DNA of 64,000 bases, from contig DUQF01000006.1 in the NCBI GenBank assembly GCA_012837965.1, forward strand, positions 1 through 64,000, in the 5' to 3' direction. A program made the position numbers and the translations under genes. This document shows, one piece after another, positions 42,729 through 50,719 of this stretch; the first letter of the stretch is position 1; each line of letters starts with the position of its first letter. The notes beneath the pieces are model-generated. The model saw nothing but the letters and a program-made list of their open reading frames with translations. It searched no databases and had not been told where the DNA came from. This stretch comes from Clostridiales bacterium. GTDB taxonomy: Bacteria; Bacillota; Clostridia; Christensenellales; Aristaeellaceae.

Positions 42729-42759
42729 CCGGAAAAACCCATAAGGAACTGTCCGTAAG
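42729..42759 (+). promoter_or_regulatory. CCGGAAAA-N10-AACTGTCCGTAAG motif, copy 3
   Basis: Plus-strand copy 44 nt before the start codon at 42804 of the rightward early operon. With copies 2 and 4 it makes the 42473-42803 intergenic region a control centre between divergent replication operons. Confidence 0.65.
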
Positions 42760-42803
42760 GGAGCAGAGGGACATAAAGGCCTTCGGAAAGAGAGGTACTG
42801 CTG

Positions 42804-42974
42804 ATGCAGGATGCGATGCGTGAAGAAAAGCCCACTCAAAATGGGCGGACTTCGGATGAAGACCTATTTGAGGTGCTGATAGCCATCAGTGTGGTAGCTA
42901 AGCAACTGGCAAAACGAGTAATGATGAAAGGAGACAATCATGAGCAAAATGAACAAACTAGCAACGGTACTTGA
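42804..42974 (+). CDS. Small early phage protein (56 aa)
   Basis: MQDAMREEKPTQNG...DEDLFEVLIAISVVAKQLAKRVMMKG is a short helical protein preceded by GAGAGG. It overlaps the next gene by 35 nt in another frame, so translation may be coupled. Similar small proteins head clostridial phage early operons; function unknown. Confidence 0.55.
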   Translation: MQDAMREEKPTQNGRTSDEDLFEVLIAISVVAKQLAKRVMMKGDNHEQNEQTSNGT

Positions 42975-43302
42975 TGAAATAGCCGAGGTCGGCAAAACAT
43001 TAATCACTTGCGGCGAAGATCTGATGAGAGCCGCGGCCAACATAAGGGAATGCTTTGCAACGGATGAAAGCAGCGCATCTTCATCCGCAAGAATCGTCCA
43101 GGAATCCGAACCGATACCTGTGTCGTCTAAGGCATACACGAAGGAAGATGTCCGGGCACTTCTAGCAAATCTATCACAGAGTGGATTCCGCAATGAAGCA
43201 AAGGCGTTAGTCAGGAAATACAGCAACAGCGGGAGCTTATCGGATATTCTCCCTGAAAAATACGCAGAACTAGTTGCTGAGGCGGAGGCGCTCCATGGCT
43301 GA
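42940..43302 (+). CDS. Early phage protein, Rrp5-like label in relatives (120 aa)
   Basis: An acidic, helical protein (MNKLATVLDEIAEVGKTLITCGEDLMRAAANIRECF; C-terminal YTKEDVRALLANLSQSGF..EAKALVRKYSNSGSLSDILPEKYAELV). Relatives in clostridial phages are often labelled rRNA biogenesis protein without evidence. The C-terminal half resembles a small recombination-accessory domain found before DUF2800 genes. AAAGGAG precedes the ATG. Confidence 0.72.
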   Translation: MSKMNKLATVLDEIAEVGKTLITCGEDLMRAAANIRECFATDESSASSSARIVQESEPIPVSSKAYTKEDVRALLANLSQSGFRNEAKALVRKYSNSGSLSDILPEKYAELVAEAEALHG

Positions 43303-44428
43303 TCATGCACTGCTTTCCGCTTCCTCCAGTCATAGATGGCTGGCCTGTCCGCCCAGTGCAAAGCTATGCGCCGCGCACCCTGACCGATCAACCCCATATG
43401 CACAGCAAGGCACGGACGCGCACGCGCTTGCCGCTTATAAGGTGTTGAAAGCACTGGGCACCCAGACACAGGATCCAACGGAAGAACTTGAATACTTCGA
43501 TTCCGAGATGGACGAATGTACTGATTCCTACCGAGATTTTGTAATGGAGCAGCTGGCCGAAGCTATGGGGCACTGTACAGATCCGATCGTTCTAATAGAA
43601 CAGCGGCTGGATTTCTCACGTTGGGTACCGGAAGGTTTTGGTACCGGGGATGCCTGTCTCGTATCTGACGATATTCTGCATGTGATTGATATGAAATATG
43701 GTGCAGGAGTCACAGTGAGTTCGGAACATAATCCGCAAACTATGTGCTACGCGCTTGGCCTGTTAGAGCAGTTCGACGGTATCTACGATATCAAAACCGT
43801 ACGGATGAGCATCTTCCAACCGAGACGAGAAAATGTATCCACCTTTGAAATGAGCAAAGTTGACCTGCTGGCATGGGCAAACAGCGTGCTTGCTCCAAGC
43901 GCAGAGCTGGCTTTCCATGGCAAGGGCGAGTTCCGAGCCGGTGATCTTTGCCAGTTCTGCAATGCAAAAGCAGCCTGCCGGAAGCGAGCTGAGCACAATC
44001 TGGAAATGGCTCAGTATGACTTTAAGGTTCCATCCGAACTGACACAAGACGAGGTGGCTGCAATCCTTCCTCTAATTGATGAACTGATTGCCTGGAGCAA
44101 CGATATTAAGGAGTACGCACTTCAGCAGGCACTCTCAGGCACCCAATACCGTGGTTTCAAGGTGGTCGCTGGACGGTCGGTGACTAGATACACCGATGAC
44201 GATGCTGTAGCCGCTGCCGTAAAGGCCGCTGGTGAAGAACCCTACGAAAAGAAATTGCTGGGCATTACCGCAATGAAAGCACTTCTTGGAAAGAAACAAT
44301 TTGACGAGATCCTAGGCGAGCTGACATTCAAGCCACCGGGAAAGCCAACCTTAGTACCCGAGTCGGACAAGCGTCCGGCTATAAACACAGCAAAAAACGA
44401 TTTTATGGAGGAAAACGATCATGAGTAA
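43295..44428 (+). CDS. DUF2800 nuclease-like protein (PD-(D/E)XK)
   Basis: A 377-aa protein of the DUF2800 family, related to Cas4/RecB-type nucleases. Landmarks are SSSHRWLACPPSAKLC, QGTDAHALAAYKVL, GTGDACLVSDDILHVIDMKYG (Asp and DxK catalytic residues), and CQFCNAKAACRKRAE. It likely trims DNA ends for phage recombination with the DUF2815 protein downstream. GGAGG precedes the chosen ATG, which overlaps the previous stop by 8 nt. Confidence 0.9.
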   Translation: MADHALLSASSSHRWLACPPSAKLCAAHPDRSTPYAQQGTDAHALAAYKVLKALGTQTQDPTEELEYFDSEMDECTDSYRDFVMEQLAEAMGHCTDPIVLIEQRLDFSRWVPEGFGTGDACLVSDDILHVIDMKYGAGVTVSSEHNPQTMCYALGLLEQFDGIYDIKTVRMSIFQPRRENVSTFEMSKVDLLAWANSVLAPSAELAFHGKGEFRAGDLCQFCNAKAACRKRAEHNLEMAQYDFKVPSELTQDEVAAILPLIDELIAWSNDIKEYALQQALSGTQYRGFKVVAGRSVTRYTDDDAVAAAVKAAGEEPYEKKLLGITAMKALLGKKQFDEILGELTFKPPGKPTLVPESDKRPAINTAKNDFMEENDHE

Positions 44429-44984
44429 GTTTGTTAATCCAACCAAAGTTATTACCGGCCCCAGCACCCGTTGGTCTTATGCGAACGTTTGGGAGGCTAA
44501 GTCTATCAACGGAGGCACGCCAAAGTACTCTGTTTCCCTCATCATCCCAAAGACCGATACCGTTACCATCGAGAAGATCAATCGTGCCATCAAGGCAGCC
44601 TATGAGGATGGTCAAAGCAAACTGCGCGGAAACAGTAAGTTCGTGCCCGCGCTGGGAGACCTGAAGACCCCGCTCCGAGACGGAGACAAAGAGCGAAATG
44701 GAGACCCTGCCTACGCCGGTTGTATGTTCATTAATGCAAACGCTACCACCGCACCCGGCATTGTTGATGCCGACTGTAACCCGATCCTGAATCGCTCCGA
44801 AGTGTACTCAGGTGTGTACGGTCGTGCCAGCATCAGTCTGTATGCCTTCAACTCGAACGGAAACAAGGGCATCGCCTGTGGGTTGAACAACTTGCAAAAG
44901 CTCCGAGACGGCGAGCCTTTAGGCAGCCGCGCCCGTGCTGAAGATGACTTTGCCACCGAAGACGATGAAGACTTTCTGGACTAA
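44421..44984 (+). CDS. DUF2815 ssDNA-binding-like protein
   Basis: A 187-aa protein of DUF2815: VITGPSTRWSYANVWEAKSINGGTPKYSVSLIIPK...VYGRASISLYAFNSNGNKGIACGLNNLQKL, with an acidic tail (ATEDDEDFLD) like single-strand binding proteins. It works with the DUF2800 nuclease and polymerase. Confidence 0.9.
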   Translation: MSKFVNPTKVITGPSTRWSYANVWEAKSINGGTPKYSVSLIIPKTDTVTIEKINRAIKAAYEDGQSKLRGNSKFVPALGDLKTPLRDGDKERNGDPAYAGCMFINANATTAPGIVDADCNPILNRSEVYSGVYGRASISLYAFNSNGNKGIACGLNNLQKLRDGEPLGSRARAEDDFATEDDEDFLD

Positions 44985-44994
44985 AACAAAAACT

Positions 44995-45024
44995 GGGCAG
45001 CAGAGCAATAAAACTCTGCTGCCC
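44995..45024 (+). terminator. Strong hairpin after DUF2815 gene
   Basis: GGGCAGCAGAG and CTCTGCTGCCC form an 11-bp perfect stem with an 8-nt loop but no T-tract. It may stabilise the upstream mRNA or attenuate rather than terminate. Confidence 0.6.
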
Positions 45025-45052
45025 GCATGACAAACGATTGGAGGAATGAATA

Positions 45053-45217
45053 ATGAGTCCTGAAACCTATGTGTATATGAGAGAAACAGTTGTGACCTAC
45101 GAATACTTTTTTATTATTGTGATTAATGTATTCATAATCGCCCACCACATCAAGAAGTTCGTAAATTGGGGAATTCAGAAAATTCGAGAAACTGGCGAAA
45201 AGAAAGCATCCGAGTAA
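45053..45217 (+). CDS. Small membrane protein (54 aa)
   Basis: MSPETYVYMRETVVTYEYFFIIVINVFIIAHHIKKFVNWG has one transmembrane segment (about 18-32) and a basic cytoplasmic tail. GGAGG lies 8 nt before the ATG. It sits between DUF2815 and polymerase genes; function unknown, possibly an early membrane-acting phage peptide. Confidence 0.65.
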   Translation: MSPETYVYMRETVVTYEYFFIIVINVFIIAHHIKKFVNWGIQKIRETGEKKASE

Positions 45218-45272
45218 TATCAAACGGGGCGACATCGGTTGGGCCGGTGCCGCCCTTTCCATAAGAGGCAGT

Positions 45273-47264
45273 ATGAAAAAAATTAAGTATCTTTCGATAG
45301 ACATTGAAACAAAATCCGGCACCGATCTATCTAAGAGCGGTGTATATCGTTATACAGAAGATCCGGAATTTGAAATCATGCTTTTCGGATACTCGGTTAA
45401 TGGCAGTGAAGTTTCTGTAATCGATACAGCTTGTGGAGAGAAAATCCCAGAAGAGGTATTGGAAGCTATCGTAGATGAATTCGTGACCAAGTGGGCTTAT
45501 AACGCAACGTTTGAACGGGTGTGCTTGTCAGCTTGGCTGCGAAAGAATCGTCCGGATCTATTCTTCAGCTACGGTATCCTGGCAGACAGCGTTGGTAATT
45601 ATCTGAATCCCGTATCGTGGCGCTGTTCGATGATCTGGGCAGCTTATATAGGCTTGCCCCTGTCATTGGAAGGCGTAGGAACCGTGCTAAAACTTCAAAA
45701 TCAGAAGATGGCAGAAGGCAAGGCGCTAATCAAATATTTTTCGATGCCATGTAAGCCTACCAAGGTTAATAATGGCAGGAAATGGAACCTCCCGTGCCAT
45801 GCCCCGGATAAATGGGAGATCTTCAAAACGTACAACAAAAGAGATGTTGAGGTGGAAATGAGTATCCAGAAGGTATTAGCCAAATTTCCAGTTCCGGATT
45901 TCGTCTGGGAAGAATACCATCTGTCCGAAGAAATCAATGATCGCGGTATTCAACTGGATTTGCAGATGGTGGAACAGGCTATTCTGTTGGATGCTAAATC
46001 CCGCGATGTTCTTTCCACGGAGATGCAGAAGCTGACTAAACTCGAAAACCCAAATTCCGTGGTTCAACTGAAGCAGTGGCTCTCTGACCATGGAATGGAG
46101 GTGGAGTCTCTGGACAAAAAAGCTGTGAAGGAACTGTTGAAAACTGCACCGCCAGAATTGGCAAAAGCGCTGGAACTTCGCCAACAGTTAGCCCGTTCAA
46201 GCGTAAAAAAATACATCGCCATGAGGAATAGCGTCTGCGCTGACGGAAGGTGTCGTGGTATGTTCCAGTTCTACGGTGCGAATCGCACTGGGCGCTGGTC
46301 TGGCAGACTGATTCAGTTACAAAACCTCCCACAAAACCACATCTCGGATCTATCCTCTGCCCGCGGTTTGGTGAAAGCCGGAGACTACGGCATGTTGCGT
46401 CTGCTGTATGAAGATGTACCTGATACCCTCAGTCAACTGATAAGAACCGCTTTTATTCCGAAAGCTGGGTATAAGTTTATTGTCAGTGACTTCAGCGCTA
46501 TAGAAGCACGTGTCATCGCACATCTGGCCGGGGAAACATGGAGGACAGAGGTGTTTCGTAAAAACGGTGATATTTATTGTGCATCGGCATCCGCCATGTT
46601 TGGTGTACCGGTTGAGAAACATGGCGTAAACGGACATCTGCGTCAAAAGGGTAAAATCGCAGAACTCGCCCTGGGGTACGGTGGAAGCGTTGGCGCGCTT
46701 AAAGCAATGGGCGCTTTGGATATAGGTTTGCAGGAGGAAGAGCTTCAGCCGTTAGTAAATGCTTGGCGGTCATCGAATCCAAACATTGTAACTTTCTGGT
46801 GGGACGTGGATGATGCGGTCAAAACTGCTATCCGAGAGCGTACCATCACAGAAACTCATAACATCCGATTCCAGTACCAAAGCGCCATGCTGTTTATCCA
46901 GCTCCCCTCTGGCAGGCGGTTGGCTTATGTGAAACCGAAAATTGGTGAAAATAAATACGGCGGCGAATCCGTCACCTACGAAGGTGTAGGGGGCACCAAA
47001 AAATGGGAAAGAATCGAGAGTTATGGTCCGAAATTTGTGGAAAACATCGTGCAAGCGATCAGCAGAGACATCCTAAGCTACGCTATGCGAACATTGTCCC
47101 ATTGCTTTATCGTTGGACACATCCATGATGAGTTAATCATCGAAGCAAGCATGGGAGTAAATCTGCAGGCAATTTGTGAACAAATGGGTCGAGTTCCTCC
47201 GTGGTTGTCGGGAGCGTTGCTGCGAGCAGATGGGTATGAAACAGAATGGTATAAGAAGGATTAA
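45273..47264 (+). CDS. DNA polymerase, family A (phage type)
   Basis: A 663-aa replicative polymerase. The 3'-5' exonuclease domain starts with LSIDIETKSG (Asp10, Glu12) and contains a conserved YNKRDVEVE. Polymerase motif A is VSDFSAIEARVIAHLAG (Asp406, Glu411), motif B is KGKIAELALGYGGSVGALKAMG (about 459-480), and motif C is HDE at 618-620. There is no 5'-3' exonuclease domain. It works with the primase-helicase encoded on the other strand. Confidence 0.95.
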   Translation: MKKIKYLSIDIETKSGTDLSKSGVYRYTEDPEFEIMLFGYSVNGSEVSVIDTACGEKIPEEVLEAIVDEFVTKWAYNATFERVCLSAWLRKNRPDLFFSYGILADSVGNYLNPVSWRCSMIWAAYIGLPLSLEGVGTVLKLQNQKMAEGKALIKYFSMPCKPTKVNNGRKWNLPCHAPDKWEIFKTYNKRDVEVEMSIQKVLAKFPVPDFVWEEYHLSEEINDRGIQLDLQMVEQAILLDAKSRDVLSTEMQKLTKLENPNSVVQLKQWLSDHGMEVESLDKKAVKELLKTAPPELAKALELRQQLARSSVKKYIAMRNSVCADGRCRGMFQFYGANRTGRWSGRLIQLQNLPQNHISDLSSARGLVKAGDYGMLRLLYEDVPDTLSQLIRTAFIPKAGYKFIVSDFSAIEARVIAHLAGETWRTEVFRKNGDIYCASASAMFGVPVEKHGVNGHLRQKGKIAELALGYGGSVGALKAMGALDIGLQEEELQPLVNAWRSSNPNIVTFWWDVDDAVKTAIRERTITETHNIRFQYQSAMLFIQLPSGRRLAYVKPKIGENKYGGESVTYEGVGGTKKWERIESYGPKFVENIVQAISRDILSYAMRTLSHCFIVGHIHDELIIEASMGVNLQAICEQMGRVPPWLSGALLRADGYETEWYKKD

Positions 47265-47514
47265 ATAATCAACACTCACCATATCCTGATAAGCGTTGTT
47301 TTTAATATGTTGGAATAAGAATTCTCAGTTTATGAAAACCAACATCATTCACCATGAAACTATGAATTCTATATAATATAATCTCCTTTTTGACATCTGC
47401 AAGTTGAGTAAGCAAAAGGAAGCGGTGGCATTGTCAAGTGCCTTGGTGCGAGCTCTTAATACTGTATACCAGTTATGATGTGACATAAAAATTCAAAATC
47501 TGCCGGCCGCAATC
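47265..47514. other. Intergenic region, polymerase to defence island
   Basis: CAACACT...AGCGTTG followed by TTTTT (about 47271-47306) is a weak plus-strand terminator for the polymerase operon. The rest is A/T-rich without a gene or clear signal and marks the left edge of the low-GC island. Confidence 0.45.
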
Positions 47515-48585
47515 TTATTTCTTTGGTTCAAGTATGCCCAAGCATCCCTCTGAAATATTGATAGTTCTTCCAAGCCGAAATTCCGTAGCTTGTCTTATAC
47601 TTAAATGGTCAAAATCCGCATAAAACTCTTTCTTTCCAAGATTTATAATGGAAGAATTCCATGTGAGTATAAGTAATGCGCCAAGTGATAAGGTTTGAAT
47701 TTCTAATCCCAGCACATTTTTAATATCCTTAATCACCTGGAAGTACCCCTGTCGCTTATTGGGGAAAGATAGACATACGACCATAGCGCAATTTCTGTCT
47801 TTATCGATGTTACTTCGTGAATGCAGTACAGCAATATCATCAAGTATGCTTCTTGAAGCATCCAATGTATCTCTGCCAAACTCTATCTCAATTGCGCCTA
47901 AAGTCTTATCCCAACTGGCTTTTCCAGAATAAACCGCGTCAATTCGAGTATATACGTCGCCAGACCTGCTGATTGCACATTTGTACCCGAGACTTATTAA
48001 AAGATTCCGCACTAGTAGATTAGGGATCATCGAACGTCCATCCACATTTGATAATGCATGATAAATCTTCCTCATTATCTGATCGGATTCTTTTTGAAAC
48101 CGATGTTTCCATGCAATTTTGTTCACTATGGTCAATTGTCCTCTTTGCTTCTCTACGCCTGACCGAGTGTATGGTATCCTGACAGTATACTGTTCACTTC
48201 TACGCCGGACCACTCCCATATGATTATCTTTACGATAAATAGCTCCAACAGGGCAACGAACTGCACACAAACCACAGCCGATGCACAAACGGTTGTCTAT
48301 CTCTGGCGTTTCGCTTTCATAGCTCCAACGTATAGCCCTTACGGGGCAGACGGAAAAATCGCGTTCATAAGAGAACTCGGGAAATTCCGGGCATTCAATT
48401 TCGTGCTCAGATAAGCGCATGCAAGGCGGATCATCGCAACTCATACATGACGATATTACCCATTCCTCGGATAACAGTAAACGTGCTGGCTCGTTATAAG
48501 TTTGCTCTATGTCACGAGGAAAAATGGATCGAAACACAGTAAGATGTTTTCGTCTGTCATTTCTATCTAAGAGAGACACGAGCAA
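47515..48585 (-). CDS. Ferredoxin-domain PD-(D/E)XK endonuclease-like protein
   Basis: A 356-aa protein with two unlike parts. Residues about 44-118 hold a two-[4Fe-4S] ferredoxin pattern: Cys47-x2-Cys50-x4-Cys55 with Cys80-Pro after an insertion, and CIGCGLCAVRCP (Cys101, 104, 107, 111). Residues about 185-300 look like a restriction-endonuclease fold: GYKCAISRSGD, Asp216 in RIDAVY, then Glu233-x-Glu235 in GAIEIEFG, an ExE variant with the D-x16-E-x-E spacing known from BamHI. It overlaps the upstream nuclease gene by 23 nt. Probably the second subunit of a restriction enzyme; a host redox role is unlikely given the neighbours. No family name is known to me. Confidence 0.75.
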   Translation of the reverse strand: MLVSLLDRNDRRKHLTVFRSIFPRDIEQTYNEPARLLLSEEWVISSCMSCDDPPCMRLSEHEIECPEFPEFSYERDFSVCPVRAIRWSYESETPEIDNRLCIGCGLCAVRCPVGAIYRKDNHMGVVRRRSEQYTVRIPYTRSGVEKQRGQLTIVNKIAWKHRFQKESDQIMRKIYHALSNVDGRSMIPNLLVRNLLISLGYKCAISRSGDVYTRIDAVYSGKASWDKTLGAIEIEFGRDTLDASRSILDDIAVLHSRSNIDKDRNCAMVVCLSFPNKRQGYFQVIKDIKNVLGLEIQTLSLGALLILTWNSSIINLGKKEFYADFDHLSIRQATEFRLGRTINISEGCLGILEPKK

Positions 48586-50296
48586 ACCCCTCCAATCGAA
48601 TTAATGCTTGACGGTCAAACGAACTTCCATCAACAATGACGCTAACTGCAATTTTCAGAAGGGTAGACAAATCGATTACGCCGATACTGAATCCATAGGC
48701 TTTTTTGAAATCCAATATTAGATTTGTCACTTCAGCACGGTCGTTCGGCAAATAGTAACCTACGGCAAGCGAAGTGGTTTCTGGAGTTGTAGGGTGAGTA
48801 TTTCGGGAGAGCAGAATCACCTTATTTTCCAGAGCTTGACGGATGGCCTTCAAGGAAATATGTTGTTCCTCAGTTGGTGATTTTATTTCTATTGGTATGC
48901 TGTTGATTTCATCAATAATGATAGCATCCCATCTTGCTCCGTTGTCCCCGGGTCTAGAAACTTGCACTTCAAAACCAAGCACTCTGAACAGCATCGCAAC
49001 AAATGGGTAAAACCTGGTCTGTGTTGCAGCTATCATGCCATCAAATATTATTTGTACGATATCTACTATCCTTAAGTTTTGGGCTCTCAGCGATTTTACT
49101 TTCTCAGTAAAACTCTGCACTTCTTCGTCGCTATCATGAACCAGATTATTTCCAGCACTTAACCGGATGCGCTTATTCAAACTATCTGTGCGCTGTATTC
49201 CCGCTAAGCTAACGTTGGTAGAACGAGAAGAAGTAGATTCACGCACAATACCCATTGCAGCATCGACTTCGTCAACTCGTATCGTCTGATAAGGGGAGAA
49301 TAGTAACTTCTTACTGTTAAGAATTTCCTCACACGTTGCCGTATCTTTCCAAATAATCGATTGTACTGGGGTAGTATCATAACCAGCGCGTTCCAACATA
49401 CTGTAAATGCCTAATCTAATCAGCGCCTGACGTACTTTACCATCATAAGACCTAAACTCCTTTAAGCGTAAATCTTTGAGCATCTTAATCGATTCTGCCA
49501 TTTCGTTTCCGTGCTGGGTAAGCCTTAAGCACTCTAGGGATTTCGGCGGGAATAGTGTATTAGATCTTTCACTTTCCACCCAGCCACATGATTTCATAAA
49601 AGCAATAGGAAGTCGTGTAGAGTTATCTGGCAGTGTTGGTTTTACCGATAGAGAGTCGCACAGTTCTTTGTAAGCTTTCTGATATCTAGCATAAGATCCT
49701 CTGATTGATTTAAGCCGAGTAATCATCCGTTTATATTGCTGGGCATCAAGATCATCTACTGACATCGGCCCATAACACAGCTCATGTTTATACATGATTC
49801 CGTCCATGTCTTGGAATGTCAGCAGCGCCGCCTTGAAGAACCGTACCTCTTCTGTGTATAGGACATCCATAATTTCTTGTGGGTTGTTGATTCCGATTAC
49901 GCACTGTTCATAGAGAGAACGAACTTCCTCATCGTCGGCATTAGCTACATGATAGCCGATATATGTAAAGCACAATGGATATGATCCGCTGCCGACAGAA
50001 GACACCCATCCGAGCAGACGAAAAACTTCCGCATACATTTTTGCGTTCATTTTCGTTGAATTGAGACTGTCATTCTCCGTTTGACTGAGCGCAAGTGCAG
50101 CACCCCCTGCATAGCCATATGCAGTCATTAAACGTGTTCTTGCGATGGTGTGCGCCATATCATCCAGACTGAAGGAGGCGCAATCACTATATTCTTTGTA
50201 TAACTCTTTAAAGACTTGTATCTGGGTAGTGTATTGTGTACCCGGATTTCTGAAACGAATCAACAGAATCCTCCCATTCGTATATGAATATATCAT
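48563..50296 (-). CDS. PD-(D/E)XK restriction endonuclease subunit
   Basis: A 577-aa protein. The C-terminal nuclease core is VLGFEVQVSRPGDNGARWDAIIIDEINSIPIEIKSPTEE, with Asp457 and Glu470-x-Lys472. After it come KAIRQALENKVILLSR and a helical tail. The first about 400 residues contain winged-helix-like regions and are probably the DNA-recognition part. It diverges from the controller and methyltransferase genes across a 199-bp promoter region. Expected to cut sites protected by the two methyltransferases, jointly with the ferredoxin-nuclease downstream (inference). Confidence 0.8.
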   Translation of the reverse strand: MIYSYTNGRILLIRFRNPGTQYTTQIQVFKELYKEYSDCASFSLDDMAHTIARTRLMTAYGYAGGAALALSQTENDSLNSTKMNAKMYAEVFRLLGWVSSVGSGSYPLCFTYIGYHVANADDEEVRSLYEQCVIGINNPQEIMDVLYTEEVRFFKAALLTFQDMDGIMYKHELCYGPMSVDDLDAQQYKRMITRLKSIRGSYARYQKAYKELCDSLSVKPTLPDNSTRLPIAFMKSCGWVESERSNTLFPPKSLECLRLTQHGNEMAESIKMLKDLRLKEFRSYDGKVRQALIRLGIYSMLERAGYDTTPVQSIIWKDTATCEEILNSKKLLFSPYQTIRVDEVDAAMGIVRESTSSRSTNVSLAGIQRTDSLNKRIRLSAGNNLVHDSDEEVQSFTEKVKSLRAQNLRIVDIVQIIFDGMIAATQTRFYPFVAMLFRVLGFEVQVSRPGDNGARWDAIIIDEINSIPIEIKSPTEEQHISLKAIRQALENKVILLSRNTHPTTPETTSLAVGYYLPNDRAEVTNLILDFKKAYGFSIGVIDLSTLLKIAVSVIVDGSSFDRQALIRLEGFARVSLR

Positions 50297-50335
50297 TTTA
50301 TCACAAATAATAATGTATCACAAGCTATAAATGTA

Positions 50336-50365
50336 ATCAAGATAGATCAAGATAGATCAAGATAG
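50336..50365. repeat. Three tandem 10-bp ATCAAGATAG repeats (operator)
   Basis: Exact tandem copies at 50336, 50346 and 50356, followed by a partial fourth. The 10-bp period places the same face of the helix in each unit. They sit between the divergent nuclease and controller genes, so the Cro/C1-type protein is the likely ligand. Confidence 0.7.
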
Positions 50366-50429
50366 ATAATATGTGAAGCATATTGTATTGATGTTTTGTA
50401 TTATTTTCTTGGTTTATTAAAATAAAATA

Positions 50430-50457
50430 TTGACATTACGAGAAGTTCCTCTATACT
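50430..50457 (+). promoter_or_regulatory. Promoter of controller-methyltransferase operon
   Basis: TTGACA (50430-50435) and TATACT (50452-50457), 16-bp spacer. CGAGA/TCTCG arms (50439-50443, 50473-50477) flank the -10 and start region. AGAAGGAGGAGCCC precedes the first gene. Confidence 0.7.
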
Positions 50458-50495
50458 ATATAGTTGCTAATCTCGTGCAGAAGGAGGAGCCCAGA

Positions 50496-50702
50496 ATGAT
50501 TATTAGCTATAATAAGCTATGGAAACGAATGATCGACCTCAACATGAATAAGACGCAGCTCAGAGAAAAGGCTAAAATCAGCACAAATGCTATGGCAAAG
50601 CTTGGAAAGAATGAACCAGTGTCGATGGAAACTATCAATAAGATTTGTACCGTCTTGCAGTGCAATATCGGAGATATCATGGATATCGTTAAACCAGAAT
50701 AA
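50496..50702 (+). CDS. Cro/C1-type regulator (R-M controller)
   Basis: A 68-aa single-domain HTH protein (YNKLWKRMIDLNMNKTQLREKAKISTNAMAKLGKNEPVSMETINKICTVLQCNIGDIMDI), the size and fold of C proteins that time restriction-modification expression. The start after GGAGGAGCCCAGA was preferred over an upstream ATG. Its stop overlaps the first possible methyltransferase start. Confidence 0.87.
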   Translation: MIISYNKLWKRMIDLNMNKTQLREKAKISTNAMAKLGKNEPVSMETINKICTVLQCNIGDIMDIVKPE

Positions 50703-50719
50703 TGAAAGGGGGTGATGGC

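Noticed and set aside
42673..42760. KPEK-xxx-NCP-stop peptide common to the CCGGAAAA motif copies
   Set aside because: The three best copies do read this way, but no start codon or open frame leads into it and one copy is preceded by an in-frame stop, so a DNA motif is more likely.
42553..42774. 73-aa minus-strand frame in the replication intergenic region
   Set aside because: It spans three copies of the CCGGAAAA motif and has no ribosome site; the conservation is at DNA level.
47515..48585. Host ferredoxin or oxidoreductase gene
   Set aside because: Only the first third is ferredoxin-like; the remainder and all neighbours point to DNA restriction, and it overlaps a nuclease gene.
50336..50365. 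CRISPR array
   Set aside because: Units are 10 bp, directly contiguous and without spacers. No other CRISPR-like repeat or cas gene is in the window.
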